The translations under genes and the position numbers were made by a program. The notes below the pieces were generated by a model. It searched no databases, was not told where the DNA came from, and worked only from the letters and a program-made list of their open reading frames with translations. Below are positions 44,569 to 53,086 of a stretch of DNA of 64,000 nt, in pieces. The stretch spans positions 310,001 through 374,000 of the forward strand of contig NZ_SOCR01000002.1 in the NCBI RefSeq assembly GCF_004364335.1, written 5' to 3'. Each line of letters opens with the position of its first letter. The first letter of the stretch is position 1. Source of the stretch: Pseudomonas graminis. Its GTDB lineage: Bacteria > Pseudomonadota > Gammaproteobacteria > Pseudomonadales > Pseudomonadaceae.

Positions 44569-45072
44569 TCAAGGCTCGCCGTCCCAGTAATCCAGCGTCG
44601 CATCAGGCCGTTGCACGGCCGCAAACGCCCTTGCCCCATTAATGGTGACCATCGCCTGATACTTGCCAGAGTCCGGGTATTCGCACACCTCAGGGGTTTC
44701 CCGGGTGCTGATGGATAAATACTTGAGCGGCGCGTCCGAGGTGTTGATGATCTGATGTGGGTACTCCGGACCGGGCGGAATGAAGATCACATCGCCGCTG
44801 CGGATCGGGAGCCTTTCACCCGCAACGCGCAAGATGCCCTGCCCGTCCAGGATGACGAACATTTCCTCCTGAGCGTAATGGAAGTGATAGGGGCAGGAAC
44901 GCTTGCCCGGCGCGACGATATCCACCGATGCGCCCAGCTTTTGCGCGACGGTGTCGGTGCCCAGGCGCGCGGCGTGGCTTTCGTACAGCGGGTCACGCCG
45001 CTCGTGCTGCAGCGGTACGTCATTGAAGTTGCGAATCAGGCGCGCGGCCAGTTCGCCGGGGTCATTGCTCAT
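44569..45072 (-). CDS. Cupin-domain protein
   Basis: A 167-residue single-cupin protein. Motif 1 is CPYHFHYAQEEMFVILDGQG, with the usual metal ligands (two His and a Glu), and motif 2 is SGDVIFIPPGPEYPHQIIN. Such small cupins can be isomerases, dioxygenases or sugar-binding proteins; the specific activity cannot be named. The start is placed at ATG 45072, five bases after GGAG, rather than at the GTG two codons earlier. It stands alone on the minus strand. Confidence 0.85.
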   Translation of the reverse strand: MSNDPGELAARLIRNFNDVPLQHERRDPLYESHAARLGTDTVAQKLGASVDIVAPGKRSCPYHFHYAQEEMFVILDGQGILRVAGERLPIRSGDVIFIPPGPEYPHQIINTSDAPLKYLSISTRETPEVCEYPDSGKYQAMVTINGARAFAAVQRPDATLDYWDGEP

Positions 45073-45267
45073 GCTCACTCCATTAACAAAACGGCGGTAT
45101 CGATCAGGGGTCGTAAAACATCCGCATCAGAGCGTTTGATGCAAAACGCACGCGTCAACGGGTTGCAACGATGAACAGGCGCGAATGGCCGAGAGTAGAA
45201 CGCGCGGGCCGGGAGTACAAATGGGTGAGCTGCAAGCTGCAAGTGGTCGGCAGCGAGCAGCCCACGA

Positions 45268-46353
45268 TCAGATCATGACGCGTCGGGTGAGGTGGCCGCC
45301 TGAGACCGGGTAGGACACGTAGAGGCCTGAATCCACCTGGGCTCTAGACGTTCCGGCGTGGACGCGAACGGTGTGGGCCGCTGCCAGCAGGCGTTGCGCG
45401 TCGAGTCGTCCGTCTGTCACTGCCTCGAGAATCGCCTGGGCGATGTCGTCCAGGCCCGCTTCGGCTGACACCAGCAGCAGGTGCGCGCCGGCGTTCAGGG
45501 CGGCGACGGCGGTGTCGGCGATGCTGTTGCCGCGCAGGATGGAGACGGCATCGAGGTCGTCGGACACGATCAGCCCTTCAAAACCCAACGTATCTCGCAG
45601 CAGGCCGATCACCGCCGCCGAGGTGCTGGCCGACCGCTGCGGGTCCAGCGCCGGGAACACCGCCGGACCCGGCATGATCGCGCCGACGCCTGCCGCAATG
45701 ACCTGGCGGAACACGTCCAGCCCGCCGCGGAGCGCAACAGCGTCATCAGGCACGGTAGCCTGCTCCACCGCCGGGTCCTGCTCAAGTTGGGGATGACCGG
45801 GAAAGTGCTTGGCCGTGGCGATGATGCCAGCGCGTTGCACACCGCGGATGAATGCGCAGGCAATGCGCGCCACTTCGACGGGATCGGACCCGAGGTTGCG
45901 CTGGTGCAACCAGGGATTCGCACCGGTGACCACGTCCACAATCGGCGCCAGGAACAGGTTGACACCCATGACCCGGGCCGAGCTGGCCATTTCATAACAG
46001 CGCGACTCAATGTCCTCGGTGCTCATGTGGGTCAATTCGGCCGACGCCGGCATACCGGGCACCAGACCGTGCAGGCGCTGGATGCCGCCCAGCTCCTGAT
46101 CCACGGCGATCAGCACCGGCACCGCCGCACACACTGCCGCCTCCCTGGCGATTGCGGAAAATTGCGCATCGGTTTCTTCGCGGCGGCGCTCGAAACTCAT
46201 GCGCCGCGCCAGGTATTCGTCCCGGGTCTCGCCCAGCAGCACCGACACGCCGCCGGCTTGCAGATGCCGTCGCACCGGTTCATCCAGCGCCAGGCCGGCA
46301 ATTGCCGGCATCAAAACAGACCGTGCAGCCCGTTGCAGTTCATCGTGTGGCAT
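45268..46353 (-). CDS. Glycoside hydrolase family 3 N-domain protein
   Basis: A 361-residue protein consisting of a GH3 TIM barrel only. It shows AVDQELGGIQRL near residue 83, the substrate-site AKHFPGH near 181 and the nucleophile region VSDDLDAVSI near 263. The length resembles NagZ, the cytoplasmic N-acetyl-glucosaminidase of peptidoglycan recycling. However, the motif D-S-H that supplies its general acid/base histidine, normally a few residues after KHFPGHG, is replaced here by QDPAVEQ. It is therefore a NagZ-like paralogue with a changed active site and unknown substrate. It is monocistronic. Confidence 0.82.
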   Translation of the reverse strand: MPHDELQRAARSVLMPAIAGLALDEPVRRHLQAGGVSVLLGETRDEYLARRMSFERRREETDAQFSAIAREAAVCAAVPVLIAVDQELGGIQRLHGLVPGMPASAELTHMSTEDIESRCYEMASSARVMGVNLFLAPIVDVVTGANPWLHQRNLGSDPVEVARIACAFIRGVQRAGIIATAKHFPGHPQLEQDPAVEQATVPDDAVALRGGLDVFRQVIAAGVGAIMPGPAVFPALDPQRSASTSAAVIGLLRDTLGFEGLIVSDDLDAVSILRGNSIADTAVAALNAGAHLLLVSAEAGLDDIAQAILEAVTDGRLDAQRLLAAAHTVRVHAGTSRAQVDSGLYVSYPVSGGHLTRRVMI

Positions 46354-46471
46354 GTGCTCTCCGTCGATCAGGCAATGACGAGCGAGGGTGACTCATGAAT
46401 GTGCTCGGTTATGCTCACTCTATTCATAGATCGAGCAACAAGCAATCAAACGAGCAATAACGGGCGACCAA

Positions 46472-46600
46472 ATGAGCGAAGTCGTACTTCAGGATGAATC
46501 GTCCACCGGCTCCGTATCGGCTGCGCCAGCGAGGCATCAACAGGCAGTGAAAAATTTCAAAGCGTGCGCTTTTCATTTGCACAGTTGCTGGTCAACATAG
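46472..46600 (+). CDS. Questionable small ORF (42 aa)
   Basis: A reading frame MSEVVLQDESSTGSVSAAPA ... HSCWST follows GCGACCAA without a clear Shine-Dalgarno. The first 30 residues look like ordinary soluble protein sequence, the rest does not, so it could be a remnant of a broken gene or chance. It lies in the 46354-46652 gap, where nothing else is apparent. Confidence 0.2.
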   Translation: MSEVVLQDESSTGSVSAAPARHQQAVKNFKACAFHLHSCWST

Positions 46601-46652
46601 GCGGCCATCGACCCGGTCGAATTGTTTTCGTTTCCTTATTCAGGATGAATTG

Positions 46653-47000
46653 ATGCGCCGTTTATTTCCGTACTCGTTACTGGGCTGCGCCATGGCCGTG
46701 GTGCTGGCCGGTTGCAGCTCTACGCCGAACAACCCGTCGTTCAATTTCGATACGGCCAAGACGCCGTCCGACTACGCCAAGTGCATCTACCCCAAGTGGC
46801 AGCAGATCAAGCCCGGCACGACCATGACCGAGAGCAAGGGTCACTACAAACTGCTGATCTCCGGCAAGATCGCCTCCGATGAAATTCTCGAGGTCTACAA
46901 GGGCAACCCCAACACCCGGGTTTTCCTGTATCAGCGCGCCCCGCTGTCGTCGGCCTTTGGCCGCAACGCCCTGGAAAAAGCGGCCCGCGAGTGCCTGTGA
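46653..47000 (+). CDS. Small lipoprotein (DYAxC type, copy 2)
   Basis: A 115-residue lipoprotein: MRRLFPYSLLGCAMAVVLAG ends with a lipobox before Cys-21. The mature part has TPSDYAKCIYPKWQQ, the strand ILEVYKGNPNTRVFLYQR and a terminal cysteine ARECL. It shares the order DYA-x-C, central basic strand, terminal Cys with the lipoprotein at 8865-9221. An AGGA lies seven bases before ATG 46653; a TTG immediately before is less likely. No function known; probably outer-membrane anchored in the periplasm. Confidence 0.75.
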   Translation: MRRLFPYSLLGCAMAVVLAGCSSTPNNPSFNFDTAKTPSDYAKCIYPKWQQIKPGTTMTESKGHYKLLISGKIASDEILEVYKGNPNTRVFLYQRAPLSSAFGRNALEKAARECL

Positions 47001-47219
47001 CCACCGCGTGAATCCTGGTGCGCCGTTTCGTCGCACGGCATTGCTTGTCGCACCCGAAATCCGGGTGCACTGCCCCACCCATGAGCTAACGCCTCGGTAC
47101 CCGGCCACGCAATCGGGCTGAACTTTTGCTTTTCCGGCTTCCTCTGAAAGTGACACCGCATGCCGATGGCAGGCGCAGTTTCAACTTCAGCACTTTTTAT
47201 TTCAGAGGAAAGCAAAAGC

Positions 47220-47783
47220 ATGAGCAGTCAACTGAACGGCAAGAAGGTTTTGATCATCACGTCCAATACCGGCATCGAGCGCGACGAGTTGCTCAAGCCA
47301 CTGGAAGCGTTGAAGGGCCAGGGTGCTGCGGTCACCCACGCCTCTATCGAAGGCGGCACTGCGCAACTGTTCCTGAACGACACCGACAAAGACGCCGTTG
47401 TCACGTCTGACACCAAGCTGGCCGGCCTGTCTGCCAATGATTTCGATGCACTGGTCATTCCCGGCGGCACGGTCAACGCCGACACCCTGCGCCAGGACAG
47501 CGATGCCCAGAAGCTGGTCAAAGCGTTCGCCGACGCCGGTAAAACCGTCGCGTCGATCTGCCATGGCCCCTGGCTGCTGATCGATGCCGGCGTGATCGAA
47601 GGCAAAACCCTGACTTCCTACCCAAGCGTACGCACTGACCTGGTCAATGCCGGCGCGGCCAATTGGGTCGATGCCGAGGTCAAGGAATGCCCGGCCAATG
47701 GCTGGACCCTGATCACCTCCCGCACGCCGGACGATCTGCCGGCGTTCAACGAGGCCATCGTCAAGGCGCTGCTGGCGGGCTGA
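47220..47783 (+). CDS. DJ-1/PfpI-family protein
   Basis: A 187-residue member of the DJ-1/PfpI class I glutamine amidotransferase-like family. The nucleophile elbow is ASICHGPWLLIDAG with C114-H115. The conserved Glu near the N-terminus (IERDEL) and the DALVIPGG strand complete the site. Relatives (YhbO, PfpI) are stress-induced deglycase/chaperone-like proteins. AGAGGAAAG precedes ATG 47220; the frame is open a further 20 codons upstream. A strong hairpin follows the gene. No operon partner. Confidence 0.88.
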   Translation: MSSQLNGKKVLIITSNTGIERDELLKPLEALKGQGAAVTHASIEGGTAQLFLNDTDKDAVVTSDTKLAGLSANDFDALVIPGGTVNADTLRQDSDAQKLVKAFADAGKTVASICHGPWLLIDAGVIEGKTLTSYPSVRTDLVNAGAANWVDAEVKECPANGWTLITSRTPDDLPAFNEAIVKALLAG

Positions 47784-47817
47784 ACCTTCATCAGCACACG
47801 GTAACGCAAGAGCCCAT

Positions 47818-47841
47818 CGACGCCGCTGACCAGCGGCGTCG
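47818..47841 (+). terminator. Terminator-like hairpin after the PfpI gene
   Basis: Perfect arms CGACGCCGCTG / CAGCGGCGTCG around two bases. There is no real T-run after it, so termination may be weak. Confidence 0.5.
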
Positions 47842-47982
47842 CTGCGTTTGGGCATCCCCCGACGCCTGACACGCGAGGCGCGTGGTCTTCGCAAACGAAA
47901 ATACTTGAAACCAAATTTCCCTCCCTTCGGTCGACATCGAAGGACGCCGCGATCAGCGCAGGTGCCGAGACGAGACACTTCG

Positions 47983-48648
47983 ATGATTGGAATCATTGTC
48001 CCCGCGCACAACGAAGAAGACTTCCTGGACGACTGCATCAAGTCGCTGATCGCCGCTTCTGTCCACGAAGACCTCCACGGCGAGCCCGTTGAAATCCTGA
48101 TCATGCTGGATGACTGCTCCGATGCCTCGGCCCGGGTAGCGGCCGCCCACGGGATTACTACCCACGTTTGTGCATACCGCAATGTCGGCATGACCCGCGC
48201 AGAAGGCGCGCGACTGATGCTTGAACGCGGCGCCCGCTGGCTGGCGTTCACCGACGCCGACAGCGTTGTGCCCTATGCCTGGCTGGCGCATCAGGTCAGC
48301 CTGAACGTGGACGCGGTCTGTGGCATCGTCGAAGTGGATGACTGGTCCGGGCATTCCGAGCAGGTGCGCCAGCGCTACGACTCGCTGTACCGGCCGGTCG
48401 ATGACCATCGGCACATCCACGGCGCCAACCTGGGCGTCAGCGCGAATGCCTATCAGCGGGCCGGCGGTTTCAAGGCCCTGGCCGCCCATGAAGACGTGCA
48501 CCTGGTCGCCGACCTGCAACGCACCGGCGCGTCCATCGCGTGGATTTCCGCGAACAGCGTCACCACCAGCGCACGAAAAGACTATCGGTGCAAAGAAGGC
48601 TTTGGGGATTATCTAAACTCACTGGCAGCGACGTCGCTGTCCAGCTGA
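47983..48648 (+). CDS. Glycosyltransferase family 2 (small)
   Basis: A 221-residue soluble GT-A transferase. N-terminal donor-binding VPAHNEEDFLDDC, then MLDDCSDAS and the DxD-type metal motif FTDADSVVPYAW. GANLGVSANAYQRAGGF and AHEDVHLVADL are the conserved acceptor and EDxx regions. It lacks membrane segments, so it probably glycosylates a small molecule rather than extruding a polymer. Relatives are often encoded beside acyl-CoA dehydrogenase, PIG-L deacetylase and NodS-like genes, which occur here at 52-54 kb on the same strand. ATG 47983 starts at the family N-terminus. Confidence 0.87.
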   Translation: MIGIIVPAHNEEDFLDDCIKSLIAASVHEDLHGEPVEILIMLDDCSDASARVAAAHGITTHVCAYRNVGMTRAEGARLMLERGARWLAFTDADSVVPYAWLAHQVSLNVDAVCGIVEVDDWSGHSEQVRQRYDSLYRPVDDHRHIHGANLGVSANAYQRAGGFKALAAHEDVHLVADLQRTGASIAWISANSVTTSARKDYRCKEGFGDYLNSLAATSLSS

Positions 48649-48744
48649 CGTTGGTCAGGCGCACTCGCTGAAACCGCACGGTCGGGCCGGAGTGCCCTGC
48701 CCTTGCCACTTTTGATCGCTCAACTTCCAACGCCGGACTCTTCA

Positions 48745-50073
48745 ATGCCGCCCATCGATCACCCTGCCAGCCCCGGCGACGACACACTCGGCGGGGGCAT
48801 GCCCAGCGCCAGTGTCGCCATGCCCAAGACCGGCAATTGGTTCAAGCGGCTGCTCGCGTTTACCGGCCCCGGCTATATGGTCGCTGTGGGCTACATGGAC
48901 CCGGGCAACTGGGCGACGGACATTGCCGGTGGTTCGAAATTTGGCTACCTGCTGCTGTCGGTCATTCTGCTGTCGAACCTGATGGCTATCGTCCTGCAGG
49001 CACTGTCGGCGCGGCTGGGCATCGTCACCGGATGGGACCTGGCACGGGCCTGCCGCGAGCGCTGCAGCCGACCGGTCTGTATTGCGCTGTGGATTGCCTG
49101 CGAGATCGCGATCATCGCCTGCGACCTGGCCGAGGTAATCGGCACTGCGATTGCGCTGAACCTGTTGTTCGGCATTCCGTTGATCTGGGGCGCAGTGATC
49201 TCGGCCGTCGACGTTTTTCTGATTTTTCTGCTCATGGGCCGCGGGTTCCGCGCCCTTGAGGCGTTTGTCATCGCGCTGCTGCTGGTCATCTTCGGCTGCT
49301 TCGCGATCCAGATGGTGCTGGCCCAGCCTGATCTGGCGGAGCTGTTTGCCGGCTTCATCCCCAAGGCCGAGGTGGTGACCAATCCCGAGGCGCTTTACCT
49401 GGCGATCGGCATCATTGGCGCCACGGTGATGCCGCACAATCTGTACCTGCACTCGTCCATCGTGCAGACCCGCGCCTATCCGCGCACGGACGAAGGTCGA
49501 CGCATCGGTCTGCGCTGGGCGGTGACCGACAGCACCATCGCGCTGACCCTCGCGCTGTTCGTCAATGCGGCGATCCTCATTACAGCAGCGACGGTGTTCC
49601 ACAAGGCCGGCAAGACCGACGTGGTGGAAATCGAGCAGGCTTATCACTTGCTTTCGCCGATGCTGGGCGTGGGCATGGCATCGATGCTGTTCGGCGTGGC
49701 GCTGCTGGCGTCGGGGATCAATTCCACGGTCACGGCGACGCTGGCCGGGCAGATCGTCATGGAGGGTTTTCTGCGTCTGCGCCTGCCGGGCTGGATCCGC
49801 CGCCTGCTGACGCGGGGGCTCGCGATCATTCCAGCGATTGTGGTGACCAGTATTTATGGCGCCCAGGGGACTGCGAAGTTGCTGGTGCTGAGTCAGGTCA
49901 TCCTGTCGATGCAACTGCCCTTCGCCATCGTGCCCCTGGTGCGCTTCGTATCTGACCGCAAGCTGATGGGCGATTTCGTGACCGGTCCCATTCTGACAAC
50001 CCTGGCCTGGGGGATCGCATTGTTGATCATCGTGCTGAATGTGGTGTTGCTGCTGGGGGCGTTTGGGGATTGA
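48745..50073 (+). CDS. mntH: Nramp-family Mn2+/divalent metal transporter
   Basis: A 442-residue inner-membrane transporter with about eleven helices, importing Mn2+ (and Fe2+) with protons. Signature helix 1 motif is [14 protein letters not shown]; helix 6 has [18 protein letters not shown] with the metal-binding MPH. The Asp and Asn of DPGN and the Met of MPH are the ligands known for the family. ATG 48745 is preferred over a TTG 14 codons upstream, but neither has a strong Shine-Dalgarno. It lies 96 bp after the GT2 gene, followed by REPINs. A MntR site was not identified. Confidence 0.93.
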   Translation: MPPIDHPASPGDDTLGGGMPSASVAMPKTGNWFKRLLAFTGPGYMVAVGYMDPGNWATDIAGGSKFGYLLLSVILLSNLMAIVLQALSARLGIVTGWDLARACRERCSRPVCIALWIACEIAIIACDLAEVIGTAIALNLLFGIPLIWGAVISAVDVFLIFLLMGRGFRALEAFVIALLLVIFGCFAIQMVLAQPDLAELFAGFIPKAEVVTNPEALYLAIGIIGATVMPHNLYLHSSIVQTRAYPRTDEGRRIGLRWAVTDSTIALTLALFVNAAILITAATVFHKAGKTDVVEIEQAYHLLSPMLGVGMASMLFGVALLASGINSTVTATLAGQIVMEGFLRLRLPGWIRRLLTRGLAIIPAIVVTSIYGAQGTAKLLVLSQVILSMQLPFAIVPLVRFVSDRKLMGDFVTGPILTTLAWGIALLIIVLNVVLLLGAFGD

Positions 50074-50144
50074 AGTCCCCAGACGTCTTCGACCTCCCTG
50101 AGAAACTCCACCCGTAAATATCGGCCTGCTGGTAAACCCAGTCC

Positions 50145-50230
50145 GTAGGAGCCGGCTTGCTGGCGAACGCGGTTGGACACCCGACATCTTCATACCTGAC
50201 CTGCCGCGTTCGCCAGCAAGCCGGCTCCTA
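50145..50230. repeat. REPIN (GGAGCCGGCTTGCTGGCGAA family)
   Basis: Facing copies GTAGGAGCCGGCTTGCTGGC and CGCCAGCAAGCCGGCTCCTA around a loop that differs from those at 21.3-21.6 kb. It begins the gene-free gap 50074-50504. Confidence 0.85.
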
Positions 50231-50280
50231 CCGGTTTTTGTATCTCATGCAGATATTCGATCAGGCCAGCGCCAGGATTT

Positions 50281-50486
50281 GTGGGACTGGCTTTAGCCGG
50301 GAAGACGTCGGTTTGAACACCATAAATTCTGCGGGGTGGCGCCTGCCGCTTTCCCGGCTGAAGCCGCTCCTACAGTGGATACGCAGCGCCTTTGTAGGAC
50401 TGGCTTTAGCCGGGAAGACGTCGGTATGAACACCATCAATTCTGCAGTGTGGCGCCTGCCGCTTTCCCGGCTGAAGCCGGTCCTAC
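50281..50486. repeat. Two tandem near-identical REPINs (GGCTTTAGCCGGGAAG family)
   Basis: REPINs at 50281-50373 and 50393-50486 share nearly the same loop (GAAGACGTCGGT, TTTGAACACC/ATGAACACC, TGGCGCCTGCCGCTTTCCCG), giving a direct repeat with a period of about 113 bp. They fill the gap downstream of mntH and of the PCuAC gene. Confidence 0.85.
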
Positions 50487-50504
50487 TGGGAGACGCGATT
50501 CCAC

Positions 50505-51005
50505 TTAATGGGTCATCCCATGATCATGGCTCATGTCCATCGGCGCCATCGCGGCGCGGGCCGGGGCGGTGACATTCACCACTTCGGTCTCCCCCTTGGC
50601 AGTCTTGACAGTCAGGGTCAGTGGCACCTGGTCGCCCTCTTTAATCTGGCCGTTCAGGCCCATGAGCATGACGTGGTAGCCATCAGGGTCCAGCGCGACG
50701 GTCTTGCCCGCTGGCAGCGCCACGGCGTCGACCGGGCCCATGCGCATGACGTCGTTGGTCATGCTCATCTCGTGGATCTGCACATCTTTGGCCACCGGCG
50801 AGGTGACGCTGAGCAGCGTACTGTCGGTGTCGGCAGTGATGCGCATGAAGGCCCCCGATGAAGGCTGCCCGGCCACCGTCGCACGCACCCACGGATCTTC
50901 GACCCGCGTCTGGGCAACCGCACTCAGGCTAACGCCGGCCAACAGGGAGACAACCAACGTGCGCGAAACGAACGAGCGCGAGACAGCAGCAAACAAAGCA
51001 TTCAT
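50505..51005 (-). CDS. Copper chaperone PCu(A)C family protein
   Basis: A 166-residue periplasmic copper-binding protein with a signal peptide (about 1-31, ending LSAVAQ). The copper motif H-X10-M-X21-H-X-M is complete: H78, M89, H111 and M113 (VHM-type GYHVML). The C-terminal tail MDMSHDHGMTH adds further Met/His copper ligands. It delivers Cu(I) to cytochrome oxidase CuA together with SCO1. Its ATG overlaps the SCO1 stop by one base (TGATG), so it is translationally coupled. The frame is open far upstream through the SCO1 gene; ATG 51005 is the signal-peptide start. Confidence 0.92.
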   Translation of the reverse strand: MNALFAAVSRSFVSRTLVVSLLAGVSLSAVAQTRVEDPWVRATVAGQPSSGAFMRITADTDSTLLSVTSPVAKDVQIHEMSMTNDVMRMGPVDAVALPAGKTVALDPDGYHVMLMGLNGQIKEGDQVPLTLTVKTAKGETEVVNVTAPARAAMAPMDMSHDHGMTH

Positions 51006-51613
51006 CAGCAGACTTCCATGACAGTGAGCAAATCTTCCGCGCATTGCTTGGCGGAAAGCGAAGGCGATAGTCCCAGGCGCAGATTGCCCCGGGAGTCGAA
51101 TACGAAACTGGTGGCGGTGTGGGACATCGTGTAAGTGTTGCCCGCCGGGACCTTTTCGTAGAACACGCCGAATTCTTTGGCGACGTGAGCGGTTTCTTCC
51201 AGCGTGCCGCGCAGGGCGACGAAGGTCGGATCGAACTGTTTGACGTAGGCGTCGAGGATCTGCGGCGTGTCGCGCTCGGGGTCGACGGTGATGAAGATCA
51301 CCTGCAGCGTCTTGCCGTCCTCGCCCATCATCTTTCTGATCTGCGCGGCGCGGGCCAGCGCCGTCGGGCACACCGCCGGGCATTGGGTGAAACCGAAAAA
51401 CACCATCGGCATCAGCCCGCGATAACTCGACAGGGTTTTGACCTCACCGTCGGTGTCGGTCAGCTTGAAAGTACGGCCCATGATCTTGTTGCTCAGATCT
51501 TTGCCGTACTTGAAATCCAGCGCAGTGGTCGAACCGTCACAGCCGGCCAGCAGGCCCAGCCCCAACAGGCCCATGCCGGTGATCACCTGACGGCGGGTCA
51601 GAAACTCATTCAT
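51005..51613 (-). CDS. SCO1/SenC-family copper assembly lipoprotein
   Basis: A 202-residue thioredoxin-fold protein for cytochrome oxidase CuA assembly. An N-terminal RRQVITGMGLLGLGLLAGC suggests lipidation at C25, possibly through a Tat-like twin-Arg signal. Copper ligands are C78 and C82 (CPAVC) and H165 (MSHTATS). The strand FITVDPERDTP is typical. ATG 51613 was chosen because upstream residues lack signal character. It is upstream of and overlapping the PCuAC gene. No cox genes are nearby. Alternatively it may serve copper or redox stress. Confidence 0.92.
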   Translation of the reverse strand: MNEFLTRRQVITGMGLLGLGLLAGCDGSTTALDFKYGKDLSNKIMGRTFKLTDTDGEVKTLSSYRGLMPMVFFGFTQCPAVCPTALARAAQIRKMMGEDGKTLQVIFITVDPERDTPQILDAYVKQFDPTFVALRGTLEETAHVAKEFGVFYEKVPAGNTYTMSHTATSFVFDSRGNLRLGLSPSLSAKQCAEDLLTVMEVC

Positions 51614-52054
51614 CTGGCGAACTCTCGAAAGCAGCGGCTGGCGCCAACGCCAACCCTTTTTTCGTCCACCTCCCGGCACCGCAGGCGTTATTGGCAGCCG
51701 CACTGCTGGCCGCGAGGGACGAAGCGAAAAAAACAGGTGCCCGACAGTGTCGCGCAAAACCGGGCGGAATGCGTTACAAGCGGATTTGACCGACACCATT
51801 GGACGGCGCTGCACGCCTTGACGCCCATGGTTTGAGACACGCCCGCTGCGACAAAACCGCGCACCTGGCTGCACAGCGCGGATCACCACCCTCGCAGGTT
51901 CTTCCTTCCGGAGGCAACCGAACCGGCGGGCAGAAGAAATGTTTGAACCCCGACCCGCTGGCGCTGCCGAATTCCATCAGCAGGCCGCGCAAGCGGGCCA
52001 GGCAAAAAGCCCGCGCACCTCGCGTCGGCGTCAACGGTTCGGAGACAGTCAGCC
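51614..52054. other. 441-bp gap between SCO1 and the acyl-CoA dehydrogenase operon
   Basis: This is a divergent promoter region. No gene, REP or clear terminator was seen. A long but ragged complementary stretch (AACCATGGGCG vicinity) is not convincing. Confidence 0.35.
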
Positions 52055-53086
52055 ATGCGGGACGATGCACAAGGACTTGAATCACTGCTGGCGGATTTCG
52101 CCCACCGTGACAATCCCCGCGTGCCGGACGCTCCCCTGCGTCAGGCCATGCAGCGCTGCCTCGACAGCGGACTCGATCAACTGCCGTTGCCCGGCAGCGG
52201 TCGCACCCTTGAGCGCTGGCGACAATTGGCAACGGTGGCGGGCCTCGATCTGGCGCTGCTCAAACTCTACGAAGGCCATACCGACGCCCTTGCCATTCTG
52301 AAAGAGCTTGGCGCCGTACCTTTCGAAACACCCGGCATCTGGGGTGTGTGGGCCGCTGAACCGCCCGATGCCAAGGTCGGCGTCAGCCAACGCCACGGCG
52401 ACAAGGTTCGCCTCAACGGTCGCAAGGCCTGGTGCTCCGGCGCGCAACAACTGGATTACGCCCTGCTCACCGCCTGGGCCAGCGATGCGGCGCCACAACT
52501 GGTGGCCGTCGACTTGAAACAGCCGGGCGTGCGCTTCAGCAGCGAGACCTGGCAGGCCGTGGGCATGGCCGGCACCGCCAGCGGCGATGTGCACTTCGAC
52601 GGCGCGGTCGGCATGTGCGTGGGCAACAGCGGCGAGTACCTCACCCGACCCGGATTCTGGCAAGGCGGCGCCGGCATCGCTGCCGCCTGGTATGGCGCGG
52701 CAGTGGCGCTGGGGAAAAGCTTGCGCGCGCACCGGCATCACGGGCGGCCAGAACCCCACGCCGACGCTCATTTGGGCAGCGTGGATGCAGCGCTGTGCGG
52801 CGCGGCGGCGGCCTTGCGCGAATGCGCCTCATGGATCGACGCGCACCCGCAGGCCGACGCGAGCCTGCAAGTGCAGCGCCTGCGTGCGCAGGTCGAGATG
52901 GCCGTGGAGCAGGTGTGCCGGCATGTCGGCCGGGCGTTGGGCGCAACGCCGTTCTGCCGCGATCCGCATTTCGCCCGGCTGACCGCCGACCTGCAGGTGT
53001 TTATCCGACAAAGCCACGCTGAACGCGACCTGGCCTATCTGGGCCAGCGAGTCGCCACGGGCGAAACCGAGGATTGGTCACTATGA
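52055..53086 (+). CDS. Acyl-CoA dehydrogenase family protein
   Basis: A 343-residue flavoprotein of the acyl-CoA dehydrogenase fold, short of the usual 380-400. The beta-domain shows WGVWAAEPPDAKVGVSQR, VRLNGRKAWCSGAQQLDYAL and GMAGTASGDVHFDG; the C-terminal four-helix part has VEQVCRHVGRALGATPFCRD. Related proteins in this gene context are oxidoreductases of unknown substrate. It starts after GGAG at ATG 52055 and its stop overlaps the next start by four bases. First gene of an operon with a PIG-L deacetylase and a NodS-like methyltransferase. Confidence 0.85.
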   Translation: MRDDAQGLESLLADFAHRDNPRVPDAPLRQAMQRCLDSGLDQLPLPGSGRTLERWRQLATVAGLDLALLKLYEGHTDALAILKELGAVPFETPGIWGVWAAEPPDAKVGVSQRHGDKVRLNGRKAWCSGAQQLDYALLTAWASDAAPQLVAVDLKQPGVRFSSETWQAVGMAGTASGDVHFDGAVGMCVGNSGEYLTRPGFWQGGAGIAAAWYGAAVALGKSLRAHRHHGRPEPHADAHLGSVDAALCGAAAALRECASWIDAHPQADASLQVQRLRAQVEMAVEQVCRHVGRALGATPFCRDPHFARLTADLQVFIRQSHAERDLAYLGQRVATGETEDWSL

